The notes under the pieces are model-generated. The model worked only from the letters and a program-made list of their open reading frames with translations. It had not been told where the DNA came from and did no database searches. Position numbers and translations under genes: made by a program. This document shows, one piece after another, positions 1 to 12,399 of a stretch of DNA of 64,000 nucleotides (the stretch's first letter is position 1; each line of letters starts with the position of its first letter). The stretch covers positions 2,516,637 through 2,580,636 of the forward strand of contig NW_022985162.1 of NCBI RefSeq assembly GCF_010093535.1, written 5' to 3'. This stretch comes from Lindgomyces ingoldianus. Taxonomy: Eukaryota > Ascomycota > Dothideomycetes > Pleosporales > Lindgomycetaceae.

Positions 1-774
1 GCCAAAGTCTGACAGATAGGCAGGCCCGTCTAGTGATTTGACTAAGATATTCGAAGGCTTGACGTCTCTGTGGATGATGCTGTGGGAGTGTATGAAAGCC
101 AGCGCCGAGAACATGTCCCGGAGACAGCCCCGTATTTGTTTAGCCGACAGCCTCCCGTCTTGGAGAAGTTGCTTGAAGTCGTATGGCATAAATGGAAAGA
201 CCAGGACAAACTTCGTCCCAGCTTCGCGGAAGGTCTCTAACAGTGGTATTACGTGTTCAGATGCCGAGAGTCCTAGTATCTGTGCCTCGCGCTTGGAATC
301 GTGGGGAGCCTCCATTGATGACGGAGTTGTCACTTTCAAAGCAACGAGCCTGTTCTGGAGGAAAGTTTCAGAAGAAGAATCTACCGAGTCGACTGAGGTA
401 GTGGCCTTGTATATGATGGAGAAAAGACCCTCTTGGTGGTAAGTCGCCTTCTCGTATCTACCAATATCAATGGCTGCTGGAGATGGCAATGACTCGGGAT
501 TTTCCTTTAGTTCATTAACATGGTTGGCGGTCCAGCGTAGGGCGGTGCTAGCAGGCTCACTTGGGATTCGGACATTGCCAGTTGAGCGGACTGTTGGACT
601 AGCTGCTCGATCCTTTTCTCGCAGTTTTGGTCATAGTCTTCCTATGCTAACATCAACTGCATATGCAGGTAGGTATCATACAAGGGCCATACTGCGGAGT
701 CTGCTTCCTCGTAGATCTGGGTCTCGAGGGTTGTCGCTTCTCGACGAGCATCTACGGCTGAGAGTGTAGCATTG
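1..774 (-). CDS. protein kinase, 3' part (cut by left edge)
   Basis: The minus strand encodes the N-lobe and catalytic loop of a eukaryotic protein kinase. Visible are VALKV with the ATP-binding lysine, the KREAQIL helix-C glutamate, the hinge region, HRDVKPSN as catalytic loop and a DFG ending at the window edge. The activation loop and C-lobe lie outside. A single frame is open from about 480 down to 1. Upstream, two further segments look coding: about 661-774, and 500-640 which contains an EKRIEQL-type helix. Joining them needs two introns that I could not fix, and no start codon was settled. The glycine-rich loop appears as EGLFSIIYKA, so the usual GxGxxG is degenerate. The subfamily is uncertain; a CMGC or CDK-activating-type kinase is possible. 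The kinase assignment itself is firm. Confidence 0.8.
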
Positions 775-1648
775 GAGCTCTGGTAAGCCGAAGTTCTGTG
801 ACGTGGTCAGACTATGCATTAATTGTGAGTGCCAGTTGCTAACAAGTTAGAGAACTGTAAATCACACAGACAACTTAGTGTTGATAAACTAGAGGCATAT
901 CTTGCAAGGAAAGGGGAGATTGGGGCACGAGGAACAAGGGGTGACCCCAAGTGACCAAAAAATGCATTCCTTGACAACCTCTAGCTGCCCAAAGCCCAAA
1001 GGGAAGAGCGCATGAAGGATTAATGTTCTTACGCGGTTTACCATGTGATAATCTCCCTTGGGCAATCTCAAGCAGAGAGTTGGGTTACCTGCATTTTCAT
1101 GACGGACGCGAGTCTGCTAGAGAAGCCCATAGCAGCCCTCCAGTCAGAAGTCGCTGTCATCTTCATCAAATGAATGGCCAGTTTCGCAGATGAGTGATGG
1201 GTAATGTTGGAAGCGGGTGCAACTATGTGCAGCGAGAGACGTGCTGCCGAGCGCGGACATGCGAGCGAGGACAAAAGAAAGCAGACCAGGCCAATTGCCC
1301 TGCCCCCTGTTCCGCAAGCTCACGCCCAAGCACTGCACCGCCGTCCACACATCCGGGAGTTCCTCATCGTCGCTGTCCAGTTCGGTGGTGCATCTCATCT
1401 CCCTCTAGATCCGTCCGCGTTTCTTGTCTTTTACGTCAGTCCGAGCGCGGTCGCTGTTTCGCCTGCACACTAAGCGGCCCAGGCCTACCCAGGTAGATCT
1501 GTCGAGTAAACGAGTGACAACGAACACTTACTACACCCGTCGTGACAGCTCCGCAACCACCCCGAGGAGCTCTCCGGATTCTGCTGTCTATGTAAACACT
1601 CTTGGCTCACTCTGCTGAGGCTGCGCGCCGCTCTCCGAACACCCCGCC
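775..1648. other. intergenic region upstream of SYP1
   Basis: This stretch lies between the 5' side of the kinase gene and the SYP1 start, so it should hold both promoters and the SYP1 leader. Short open frames occur on both strands, but none continues across plausible splice sites or resembles a known protein. The last 150 bases before the SYP1 ATG are pyrimidine-rich, as is common near fungal transcription starts. Confidence 0.5.
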
Positions 1649-4600
1649 ATGGACCTCCAGCGCAAAGAGTACCCAGCACTGCTGGTGAGAATGCCTCCTA
1701 GCCCTCTGCACCACCATCCCGCTGACCCCGTCCCGCAGGATACCCTCCAGCCCGCGCAAGCTGTACATGTCCTCAATGATCGCATGAAGCATGTCAGCCA
1801 CCTCAACACCAACATTGCGGACTGGCTACAGGTTTGTGGAAGTCTTTGTGGGGCAAGCAGCTCTAGGCTAACCGCGTCTACAGGAACGGCGCCGGGTGGA
1901 GGAGCTCTATGTCCAGGGGCTCCGGAAGCTGGCAAACAAGCATCCTCCTGATGACAACTCAGATCTTGGGTATGCACGTTGCGCATCGTACTCGTCGGAA
2001 GTACCGTCCTGACACTGCGCAGCATCTTCTTTACACCGTGGCACAAAATTGTCAGCGCAACCGAATCCCTCGCCGAATCGCACCATCAGCTTGCCTTGAA
2101 GATTGAAGCCGATGTCGAGCGTCCTCTACGAGAATTTTCCGCGACAAACCGAGAGGTACAAGCCATGTCTACGATTTCTGGGAACCTTTCCGCAATGGCT
2201 AAAGAAATCGAGGCTGCTAAGAAGAAGGCAGATAAATTGAGGGACAAGGGTGCGAAGGCTTCTGCGACCAAGGTGGCAAATGCTGTGTCTGAGGTCGAGA
2301 ATGCCACGGTGCAGTGGGAGTCTCAGGCACCGTATGTGTTTGAGAAATTGCAGGCCGTGGATGAAAGCAGGCTTAATCATCTGCGGGATGTTCTCACGCA
2401 ATTTCAAACGCACGAAGTGGATCAGGTGGAGAGAAACAGGATCTCCGCAGAGGAGACATTGAATGTGTTGCTCAACATTGAGACTGCAGACGAGATCAAG
2501 ACCTTTTCCCTGAAAATGCAAAGCGGGGAGAAGCCGAGAACATCTCGTAAACCTAGCAGTGTCAGTACGCCGTCAAGGAACTTGGCTCCCCCACCAGCCA
2601 GCCCAGCACATCAAGCCGATGATCAGACGAGCCAAAAGAGTGGCTCCGGTATGTATATCGCTACCACAGCCATGGTAAACAAAGACTGACCTGATTTGAG
2701 CCCACGAACCTGCGCCCAAGCATGGGGGAGGGTTTCAAAGTCTCAAAAGATTCGGGACAGTGATAGGACGCCGGAAAAGTAATCATCCCTACGGTCGTGC
2801 ATTATCACCAGAACGAAAGTCCGCCTCAAACCTAGGCGGGCCATTTAGTGGATTTGGGAAAGGGAAACAGAGAGAGATTCATCCCGCAGGGTCTTCGGAC
2901 CGACCCGTTTCGCCTGCTAGAAGGCTCTCTCTCACACCTCGGCTATCTGACTCCTCTAGCTCACCGAAACAGCTAAGACGATCCAGCAGCGACAATAGAG
3001 CAAACGGGACAACCCCTGAGCCCGTTCATGAAGCGGGACCAAGCTCTAGTACGGTAAACGGAACGGCTCAGGAGTCGATACCGGAGTTGAAAGAGCCGCT
3101 TTCGCCTCCCCCTGCTATTACCGAGCCAGTGCCAGAGGTACGGAATCCAACTTTGCATATGGTATCTCGGAGCTTTAACTGACTTGTTTAATAGCCGGAG
3201 AAAGACGCAGAAGGATTCTCTGTACCTCCGACAGCGACAGACGCTATCACCGAAGCACAAAGAGAAGCGAGCCTGTAAGCGTTGAAGCTATGCAGCAGCA
3301 AAACGATTCGCTGACAAGATTCAGTGCCGCAAATGAAGTCAATCCAGCGCCTCAATTTAAACTTGATATTAGAAACGCGCCCATTCAAGAAGAGGATGGT
3401 GATCCGGACGCTGCTTTAGCGAATATGGCCAACACTTTGCGCGCTGTAAGTTTAAGTGATCCCCTGACGCGAATAATGCTGATTTTCCACCTTCAGCAAG
3501 CACCCGCAACGAAGAGGTCAGGTACCCTTCGAGGCCGACGAGATGTTCGCAACACAATTTTCGTACCTAACCCTGCAACGCCTGAACTCACAAGTATCGG
3601 AGAAACGTCAGTTCCTCCAATTCCATCTGCCGACTCAGGCTCAGGCTCAGCAACGTTTCCAACTCCCGCTCCGCCTCCACAGCCGACCTCGCCGGCCTTT
3701 AAACTCCCACATAGGACTTTGTTATCAGATGACCATGCAGCGTCAGATACGCAGTCTGTCCGGTCCGGTAGATCCCTAAGTAGTTCAGCCAGCACCACGA
3801 TCAGGCATCCGGATATGCATGAGCCAGGGCTGAACTCATCTTTGGTCGAGACGGTTAGTGCATGGTTCGAACAAGGAAATATTACTAAAGCCATGGTAAT
3901 CGGACAGGTCGCGCTTGCATTCAATCCAGTTGATCTCTCTGCGCCCTTTGGAACAGACAATATCCGTCTAGAAAATTTCCCTGTTCTAGAGAAGGTTGCT
4001 CCAAACCCGGCGTTCATCGAACAAGTCACTGACAGCCCCGGAAACTACACCGTGGACCTCTCTAGGATCACGAAAACGTCAGTGGCATTCCACTACCAGG
4101 TACACCTTGAGAGCAGTAATCTTGCATCATTTGCACCCCTCATTCTCTCACCGACTTGGAAGTCTGAACCTACACAGACTTCCGTTCTGCTTCACTACTC
4201 CCTCAACCCCAAATTTGGTCTAGGAGATGCCACAACTGTTACAATCCACAATCTTATCCTTGTCATTCGCCTTGAACCGGGCGTGAAGACAACGACGTGC
4301 CAGTCAAAGCCAGCGGGCACGTTCTCCAGGGACAAAGGCCTCATCTACTGGAGGCTTGGAGATGTAACTCTCTCTCACGACCAGCCCGCGCAGACAGTCC
4401 GTGCGCGCTTCTTCACCGAAAGCGAAGCCAAGCCAGGAAATACTGAGGCTCGGTGGGAGATTATCGGGGCGCAATCGCTAAGCTTGGGGAGTGGGTTAAG
4501 CGTCAGACAAATGGCCCCCATCGAGGCTAAGGATAGCGAATCCGATCCTTTTGCTGATGCTGATGAGAACGCACCGCCTGCGAGCCCAGCGATTACTTGG

Positions 4601-4654
4601 AAGGATGTAGCAAGCGTGAAGCGTATTGCAAGTGGGACTTATCTGGGAGTGTAA
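1649..4654 (+). CDS. syp1: SYP1 / FCHo-type endocytic adaptor (muniscin)
   Basis: Muniscins are early clathrin-mediated endocytosis factors that bend membrane and recruit cargo at the plasma membrane and bud neck. The N-terminal half is a helical F-BAR region: an exon near 1739-1831, one at 1884-1968, then the long exon from 2024 reading FFTPWHKIV. A basic, Ser/Pro-rich linker follows (about 2720-3840). The C-terminal 270 residues, starting near VSAWFEQGN, form the mu-homology domain and end at the 4654 stop. The start is the ATG at 1649, which opens a 36-base exon followed by a GTGAGA donor. I count about seven introns, for example 1685-1738, 1832-1883 and 1969-2023. The one near 3273-3318 has a weak acceptor. 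Domain order and length fit the family. The gene is transcribed away from the kinase gene. Confidence 0.85.
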
Positions 4655-6069
4655 TTTGGGGAAAGTCTGGAAAGTGTAATTCTGGCGGCCACGAGGCAGT
4701 GAGCTGTGGACGAGACGCTCTGGCTGGATGTGACAATTGTGGCCGGACTCGAAACCACTTGTTGGACAACGTACAACCTTGATTTTGGGTTCAGTAGTGC
4801 TGAAGAGGATAATATTTTTGAGCTACGGAGAGCAAGCTTCTTGTAGATAGATGTTTGGCGGCTATTTGTGTGAGATAGGAAGCGAGATATTACTATTCTT
4901 TCCGAATGTTCAGTGAGGCTGACGAGGTTGGTTTGTCAAAAGTAAGGTTGCTGTGTCATTCTACTTTAGACAGCCGACATGTGTCTGTCATCCATGGTTG
5001 TCGCTGCGGCGATAGAATGTCGGAAAATAAATGGATTCCAGAATGCCAGGCAGTGCCTCCGACACTAGCGTCAGTAGAGAACAGCATGGTGTCCTTTCTG
5101 AATTGCAATATGGGGAGACTAGTTCTTTTTGCATATCGAATTTTGATGACTTGTGTGCAACATTCCTTGGACGCATAGGAGTGGCACCATTGCACTAGCT
5201 ATACGGCGTGAAGGATTTGTGACAGTTCTTCACAGAGTCGAGTAGATAGGTTGTTGAGTTGAAAGGCTAGGTAAGGAAAGACATGCGATACATGAGAGTG
5301 TGTGAAGTGAATGGGTGAATCCATTTATTGATAGTGAGCGCAATCGCTGCTTCTAAATTGGATTGGCTAGCCTCAAGCGAGAAGTCGCGACCCTGCTTTT
5401 GCCATCATGCTTGGCCTACGTCATCGGCTCCCCTGAACCAGACGCTCCCTCCATGACTGACCAGCTGACGAACACCCGCCCGCGTAATTCGATTCTGCTT
5501 GTCTGCATCGTAGCCTCCAAGTGCTTCGCTACTGCAGCCTCATCCACGGCTCTGTGTCTGCCGCTGTCTGCTCTATCCATGTGCCTCCCACCGTGAGTAT
5601 TGAATCGCACCGCCTCTTCCCAGATGCACCCAGGAACCCCCGTCGCTTGCCCGGAACCTGCTAGCTCACCCCATTATTGCCCAGTTGTGCGGCACCAGCG
5701 CATTCCCAACTTGTCTTGTTCTCGATTTCAGCGCGTAACCTCACTATCTTCCGTTGTTGCCCTCCCCTAGGCGTTTGTTGCCCAGTGACCGACGATTCTT
5801 TGTCTGATGCTATCTGCACGCCTGGTTGTACGGCTTGTCGCGTTGTTGTTGTCTCACTCGCTTCTCGACACTCTACGTCATCGTGTACTTGGAACAATCA
5901 GCACTTAGACACCGGGGACCAATCCGCCTCACGCCCACTTGTATACACTATCCACACCCTCTATACGAATGTCACCAGCTCAAGTTGTCTTCACCCGTGG
6001 CCCTCTGCTTCACCCTTCTGATACCTTCTCTCTTTCTGCAGCGGAAGGGAGGAGTTGGGGGGTGCAATC
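4655..6069. other. intergenic region and leader of the hybrid histidine kinase
   Basis: This 1.4 kb stretch has no convincing gene. The last 400 bases are C/T-rich and read as a 5' leader. A GTGAGT donor at about 5593 and a CTTTCTGCAG acceptor ending at 6041 could remove a leader intron. If so, an upstream ATG at 5578 would join in frame with the kinase and add a short N-terminal extension. Confidence 0.5.
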
Positions 6070-9000
6070 ATGAACCTGCCACCGCTGCCGTCTCCCAAGT
6101 CGTCGAGGCCATCCAAGGTTCTCAACGTCAACGCAGACACCGCCTCATCACCATTCCCCGTCCCTCGGCCATCATCCACGATTCGGCCACCACTACAACG
6201 TCTACCCGAAAGAAGCTTCCTGGAACAGCAACAGGGAGGCGCAGAGTCTTCCGCCGAGTCAGCCAGGTCCACGGAATTAGATGAAGAAACGACGGATAGC
6301 AAATTGAGCGACAGCACGACAGAGGGCCAGCGAGACCTGCAAGGGGATGACGACGACAATTCGGCCAGCACTCCACAAGAGAAGTCGTCCCCGGACGAGT
6401 TGGAGATCGAGAGACTTCGCAACCTTCAATCGGAGATGTTGCAGAAACAGCAGCAAGCGCGTCTCAAAGGGCCATCCGGCGGGAGTAGCCCAGGTACATT
6501 AAGTGCGCGACGAGTATCGCCTATCAAAGAAGAACTCTCGTCAAGCCTATCGCCCACTCTGGAGAGGGCATTTGGTACTCCATTACTGACTGGAGAGACT
6601 GAATCGACCGAGTCCACTGAATCGTCCAGAACCGTCCGAGGAAGTGTGCCACCGACTCCTTTAAAACATGCACTCCGCACTCCATCGTATCCATTTCCAA
6701 CAGTGCCCAATACTCCCAGAATATGGACGTCGGCATTTCACCAACCTTTCACAAATCTATCGCCTACTGTGTCGGCAATGTTTACCAAGGATTATGTAAC
6801 CCCAAAGGATCGAGCTACCTCAGAGACAAGCACCCCGGCTGCATCCGTGACTAGCTTCATGCCTGCTGGAAAATTGTATCAGAGTCCCGGTGGAGAAGAT
6901 CCTCGGTTCCCAACCCCGAGCCTATATGACATTGTGCTCCTTCTGGGAGCAGAACCAGGGCTTTCAGCTTGGTGGAACAGTGTGACCATGATCATGCGCG
7001 ACTACTATGGGGTAGAGAGGGCAACGCTTGCCGTCCCCGCTGATGCATCCGATATTGAGAATGTCCCTTGGGGGCAGAAGACGACGTATAACATAGCAGG
7101 CCAGAACAACCCCCGAATACTTAGGTATCGGGAAGGTCACCAAGAAAGGAGTAAAAAAATAGCAATGGAGCAGGGCCCCGCTCAAGAGTCAGACCACTAT
7201 GACGGGCCACCGACCACCGTGATACCAGAGAGGAGGCCGAAGCTACCTATGCGCCATTCATTTGCTGGTCACGAAAAGCAAAAGCGAGATGGACCATCCG
7301 ATATTTACACACCTGGTATACCTGGCATACCTGGTACTTCTGGCACTTGTGGTCCTCCTGGTCCTCCTGGTCCTCCTGGTCCTCCTGGTCCTCCTGGTAC
7401 TCCTGGTACTCCTGGTACTCCTGGTCCTCCTGGTCCTCCTGGCACTCCTGGTCCTCCTGGTCCTCCTGGTCCTCCTGGTAATCCTGGTATCTCTACCAGA
7501 CCTCGAGGGCCACTCAGGACAGTTAGTCATGCACCCCAATCAATGCGCGGAGAGCATCCTTTAAGGCAAGTTTCGCAAGCCTCGTTTGATGGTACCTCAT
7601 GCCAACATGGTACACCTACCCCTATCCGAGAACCCACCTTCAGTGACCTCGAGTTCTCAAGCATAGGCGACGAGTCCTCTCCGATGCAATCTAGTGCGGT
7701 GTTTCCGGTATTGAGTGCTCTAGATCACGAACCGGAAGCCCTAATTGACAATGCGGGAATCAATCGCGTGTTAGAAAGGGGGCGCTTAGTAACACTGACA
7801 CGAGATTATTCGCCTTCCTTATCGCCGTCAAGAAAGAACTCAACAGAATTGGGAAAAGAAGAGCAGTTACCGCCGAAAACTTCCAAGCATGTCAGCATTG
7901 AAGCACAGGAACCACTTAAGGCATCAACTTTCAAGGGTCGAACCGGGCTTATGAGTAGACCTGGAAACGTGGAGCAGAGTGAATTAAATCTACAGCCACG
8001 CTATGAAGAATACGAACAGTTTCCGAGCTCTCCTTGGGCTCAATCACCCGCGCCCTCTCCTGCAATCCAGAATGACCCTAGCGAGAATCCCTTTTTCTCA
8101 ACCGGGAATGTCGACGAGGAGACCTTCAACCCTTCCGGCTCTAACCAAGATTATTCACAATTCAGTCAAGTAGAAGCTATTGGTGTAGACAAAGCTAGTA
8201 CCGTAACCCATATTCCCCTCATTCACCCAACACTATCGCAAGTAATGCAGCCACTCAACTCCAACATGCCTTCTCAAACCCCTACGATGTCACGAAGAAC
8301 TTCGGAACAGTCTGTTCAGGCAGCATCAGTGAAAGAGGATCGTCAAAGAAAGGCCCCTATCGCAATCCTCTCCATACTTTCCCCGACTGTCCCATTTCCT
8401 CGTAATCTCACCAATTCCCTTAAACTCCTCGGGCCTCATTTAGCCACGTCTTTCTCAAACGCCTGGCAATATACCAATGCACATAACCAGGCTACCAACT
8501 TTCGTCACCGCCGGTTCCTGTCTGGTCATCAGGTAGGATTTGCGCCCATGTCTTATCAAGAAAGTATCGATGATCTTCTTCACCTTGATCTCGAAAATAT
8601 TAGTAACTCCGCTGCTGGGAGCGTTACTAGTCCTTCAGACTACTCTGGGCGGTCAAAACACAGTCCAGGTGGCTCGATCAGTGGTACTCCTGGATGGGAC
8701 CCAATTACGGTAGGTTTCTCCAGCAAACACTCTGTCAGTAGTACTCCTGGCCACCTTGCTGGTGTCGAGGCTGTTGAGAGCTACTTTGATGCAAAGAAAC
8801 GAACAACCCGATCATCGGGCCAGACTGCAACCGTTGCACAAGAACAGATCTCTCGCAAGGCCGACAAGCGAATGCCGAGACGAGCAAGTGTCAGCACGGT
8901 GGCGGAGAATGAAGAAAATGTCGTCACACCGCGCAATGAGAAAGCAGCGACTCAGGTACCTGCTCATGGCGAGGTAACGGCTCAGAACAATGCTCCACGA

Positions 9001-12000
9001 CGACTAAGAACGACGCCATCACAGAGTGGCCAACACCGACCTCATTCTCTACTACACTCCTATGGCGCAGACTTTACATCGTCATTTCAATCGCTTCCTG
9101 CGGCCACTACCCCTGGAGTCAAGACCCCAGCAGCTCCTACAGGCCACTCCCGAAGCAACTCGATAAGCGAAACTCTCGATATGCCGCCTCCGTCAGAGAG
9201 CCTTCTGCGTACTATCATTGATTCTCTTCCAGTGCAGATCTTCACCGCCCTTCCAAGCACTGGAGCTCTCACTTGGGTGAACTCGAAGTTCCTTGTCTAC
9301 AGAGGGCAGGAATCTCGACAAGTGTTACAAGAGCCGTGGGATGCGATACATCCAGAGGATAGAGAGGCATACTTGGAGCAGTGGAACAATTCTTTGCGCA
9401 CAGGAGCACAGCTTCAGCAAAAGGTTCGGTTGCAACGGTTCGATGGTCACTATCGATGGTTCTACGTCAGGGTAGCACCGTTGAAGAATAAGCGGCAGCA
9501 AATTGTACATTGGATTGGAACTAACATGGACTTCCACGAGCAGCATCTTGCAGAGCTGAATTCGGCACGGCAGCAGGAAACTGCGGCTTCGGAGGCGAAA
9601 TACCGCGCGCTCGCTAACTCAAGTCCGCAAGTTGTTTTTGTTGTGTCGAATCGACGTGGTCTCACCTTTTGCAATTCGCAATGGATAACTTACTCCGGCC
9701 AAACCGAAGCACAAGCACACGTTAATGGGTTTCTGGAGTATGTTCACGCTGAAGACATCGTCAAATGCAAGTTGCCAGAGATGGGAGAAGATGGCGAGTG
9801 GCCCACCAATGTTCCAACCTCACTTCCACTAGATCATGGACGTCAAGGCTCTACGTCGTCTGACGATTCCTCGGAAACAGAGAAAACCATCACCAGTCCG
9901 GGAAGTTCATCTCCAGAAACTCTGGCAATGCCTCAAGCCAAACTGTCGAAGCTGGCGAGCACAGGTATACTCAAAGTTACGAAAGATGCCGACGGCCGCG
10001 CTTCATACACCACTGAAGTTAGGCTGCGAAACAAAGATGGCGAATACCGCTGGCATCTCATTAGGGTGCTCCTGGAGAAGTCGCTCGCAGACGATAATGA
10101 CGAGGAAACATGGTATGGAACGGCTACAGACATCAACGACCATAAACTACTGGAACAAACATTAAAGGAGACTATGGACGCGAAGTCAAGATTTTTGAGT
10201 AACATGTCCCACGAGATCAGGACACCACTTAACGGTATCTCCGGAATGGTCAACTTTCTTCTTGACGGCATTCTCAACAACGAGCAACTAGAACAAGTTA
10301 ACATTATCAAGGCGAGCACTGACAGTCTCCTTAACCTCATCAATGACATCCTCGATCTATCAAAAGTGGAAGCTGGAATGATTAAGCTAGCAATGGAGTG
10401 GCTTCACCTACCCTCTCTCCTGGAGGAAGTCAATGATTTGAACATGGGTTTAGCTATCCAGAAAGGCCTTGAGCTCAACTATCTTGTCGAAGAAGAGGTG
10501 CCGTCAATGGTTAAAGGTGATAAGTTCCGCATCCGGCAGGTTCTTCTGAATGTTGTTGGCAACGCCATCAAGTTCACGCAGAAGGGTGAAGTCTTTGTTC
10601 GATGCCGTATGAATCCCCCGGAACGCGAAACCCTTTTGAAGAACAATGAGATCATGGTCCGGTTTGAAGTCATCGATACAGGCAGAGGATTCAATGAAAG
10701 CGAAGCAAAGTATCTGTTCAAGAGGTTTAGTCAGATTGACGCTAGCAGCACCAGGCAGCATGGCGGAACCGGCCTTGGACTGGCTATTTCAATGCAATTT
10801 GTTGAACTTCACGGCGGCAAGATGGATGCCCGTAGCATTCCTGAGAAAGGCTCGACGTTCTTCTTCACAATCAAATTTGGCCTGCCTACCGAGGTCGATT
10901 TCCCGAAACCACAAGCTCCCACCCCAGGAACTCCAGTAATAGAACCTGTCATTGCGGCCCAACCTCTGCCGATACAGCAGCCAATTCTGCCTCATATATC
11001 ACCCATTGTTCAGAAAGAACGAATTTCCAGCATCTCATCAGACCACAGCGATTCCGTCAAATCTCCTGTCCCTAGTCTGACGATTTCTGAGCGGTCGGGG
11101 GAGTCCCCTTCACTATCTTCGGGCAGCTCAGACCCGTCTATTTATACTGGAAAATCGAGTTTGCGTTCTGAGCGCTCTTCTGCCTCTTCTTTCATGCCAG
11201 AAGGTGCTGTTTCCAAGGATATAAAACTGGCACTACCGATCAAACGCACCGACAGCGATACCGGTGGCAACTCTGATGAATCTTCTGGCACCATTCGACA
11301 GCCTGAGCCTCAGCGAAATCTCTCGCCCATCGGAAGCTATATGCAGCCTCCAATGTACTCCATATTAGTCGTCTGCCCGCTGGTTCATAGCCGAGAAGCC
11401 ACTATTGGGCACATCAAGAACACGCTTCCGCAGGCTATACCACATCAAATTACTTCACAGTCCAGTTTGTTGGAAGCGCAGAAGATGATTAGTGGAGATG
11501 ACCCAGTCCTTTTCACCCACATCGTCTTAGTTTTACACGAGGCCGCCGAGGTTATTACAGTCATAGATCAAATCTTGAGCTCGACTGCTCATTCTACAAC
11601 CTCGATTGTAGTAGTATCCGATCCAGCTCAGAAAAAGGAGCTCCTCAAAGAAGCCCCAATATACGACTACAACCAACTGACCCTCGGCCGCAGACTTCAA
11701 TTCATCTATCGCCCCTTGAAGCCCTCGAAGTTTGCAGTGATTTTCGATCCACAGAAGGAAAGAGAATCAAGCACGGACCGGAATCAAGACAGCGCTCAGC
11801 AAGTGGTTGTTAGCCAGAAGCTTGTATTTGAGGAGCTCAAGAAGCGACTGGGCGATAGGGGCTATAGGGTCCTTTTGGTCGAAGACAATCAGATCAACCA
11901 AACTGTAGGTTTCTCCGATTTGTCTTATTTGTTTCGTAGCTAACCTAAATTCCTAAATTTTCTAGGTGATACTGAAGTTTCTAGGGAAAATTGCCATTGA

Positions 12001-12399
12001 CACTGAGACGGTATTGGACGGCGTCCAATGTACCGAGAGGGTCTTTTCGAAGCCACCAGGATACTACTCAATCATTCTGGTGAGATAAGACATGTCTATA
12101 TTCCGTTACGGCTGTCTAACAATCCGCAGTGTGATCTTCACATGCCAAACAAAGACGGGTACCAGGCTTGTAAAGAAATACGGCGATGGGAAAGGAAACA
12201 AGGCCACCGCCGTCACCCAATCATCGCCCTATCGGCGAACGTACTTGGCGATGTTTACGCTAAATGCGTTGATGCCGGTTTCAACTCATATGTCACCAAG
12301 CCGGTGGAATTTAAGGAACTATCGATGGTCATGATGAGATTCCTCGACCCAGCAGATCCCTCTCACCCCCCGGAATTCATGAAATCCCGCAAATTATAG
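6070..12399 (+). CDS. hybrid sensor histidine kinase with two PAS domains, pseudo-receiver and receiver
   Basis: This is a fungal two-component phosphorelay sensor, about 2,072 residues, made from exons 6070-11904, 11966-12079 and 12130-12399. Residues 1-1040 are low-complexity and Ser/Pro-rich, with a collagen-like tract at 416-475. PAS domains follow at about 1043-1160 and 1173-1361. The phospho-accepting histidine is residue 1381 in [12 protein letters not shown]. The ATPase domain shows the N-box (NVVGNAIKF), DTGRGF and [11 protein letters not shown]. After a Ser-rich linker, residues about 1762-1895 have a receiver-like fold with no phospho-acceptor aspartate. The true receiver follows, with VEDN near 1937, CDLHMP giving Asp1985, and the VTKPV lysine. 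No transmembrane segment is evident, so a soluble sensor is likely. All catalytic residues are present. Its HHK group was not assigned. The start is the first ATG in the open frame, unless the leader intron is used. Confidence 0.9.
7315..7494 (+). repeat. collagen-like Gly-X-Y triplet tract, 20 units
   Basis: Twenty consecutive in-frame 9-base units encode Gly-X-Y, mostly Gly-Pro-Pro and Gly-Thr-Pro, inside the histidine kinase. Each codon triplet follows the pattern GGT-CCT-CCT. Codon choice is nearly uniform, so the DNA itself is a short-period minisatellite. Units are a multiple of three, so gain or loss of copies keeps the frame. The same stretch is open in other frames (Leu-Val-rich forward, Arg-Thr-rich reverse), which are shadows. 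Confidence 0.95.

Noticed and set aside
7258..7564. Long open frames rich in Leu-Val (+) and Arg-Thr (-) over the collagen-like tract
   Set aside because: They are the other frames of the GGT-CCT-CCT minisatellite inside the histidine kinase.
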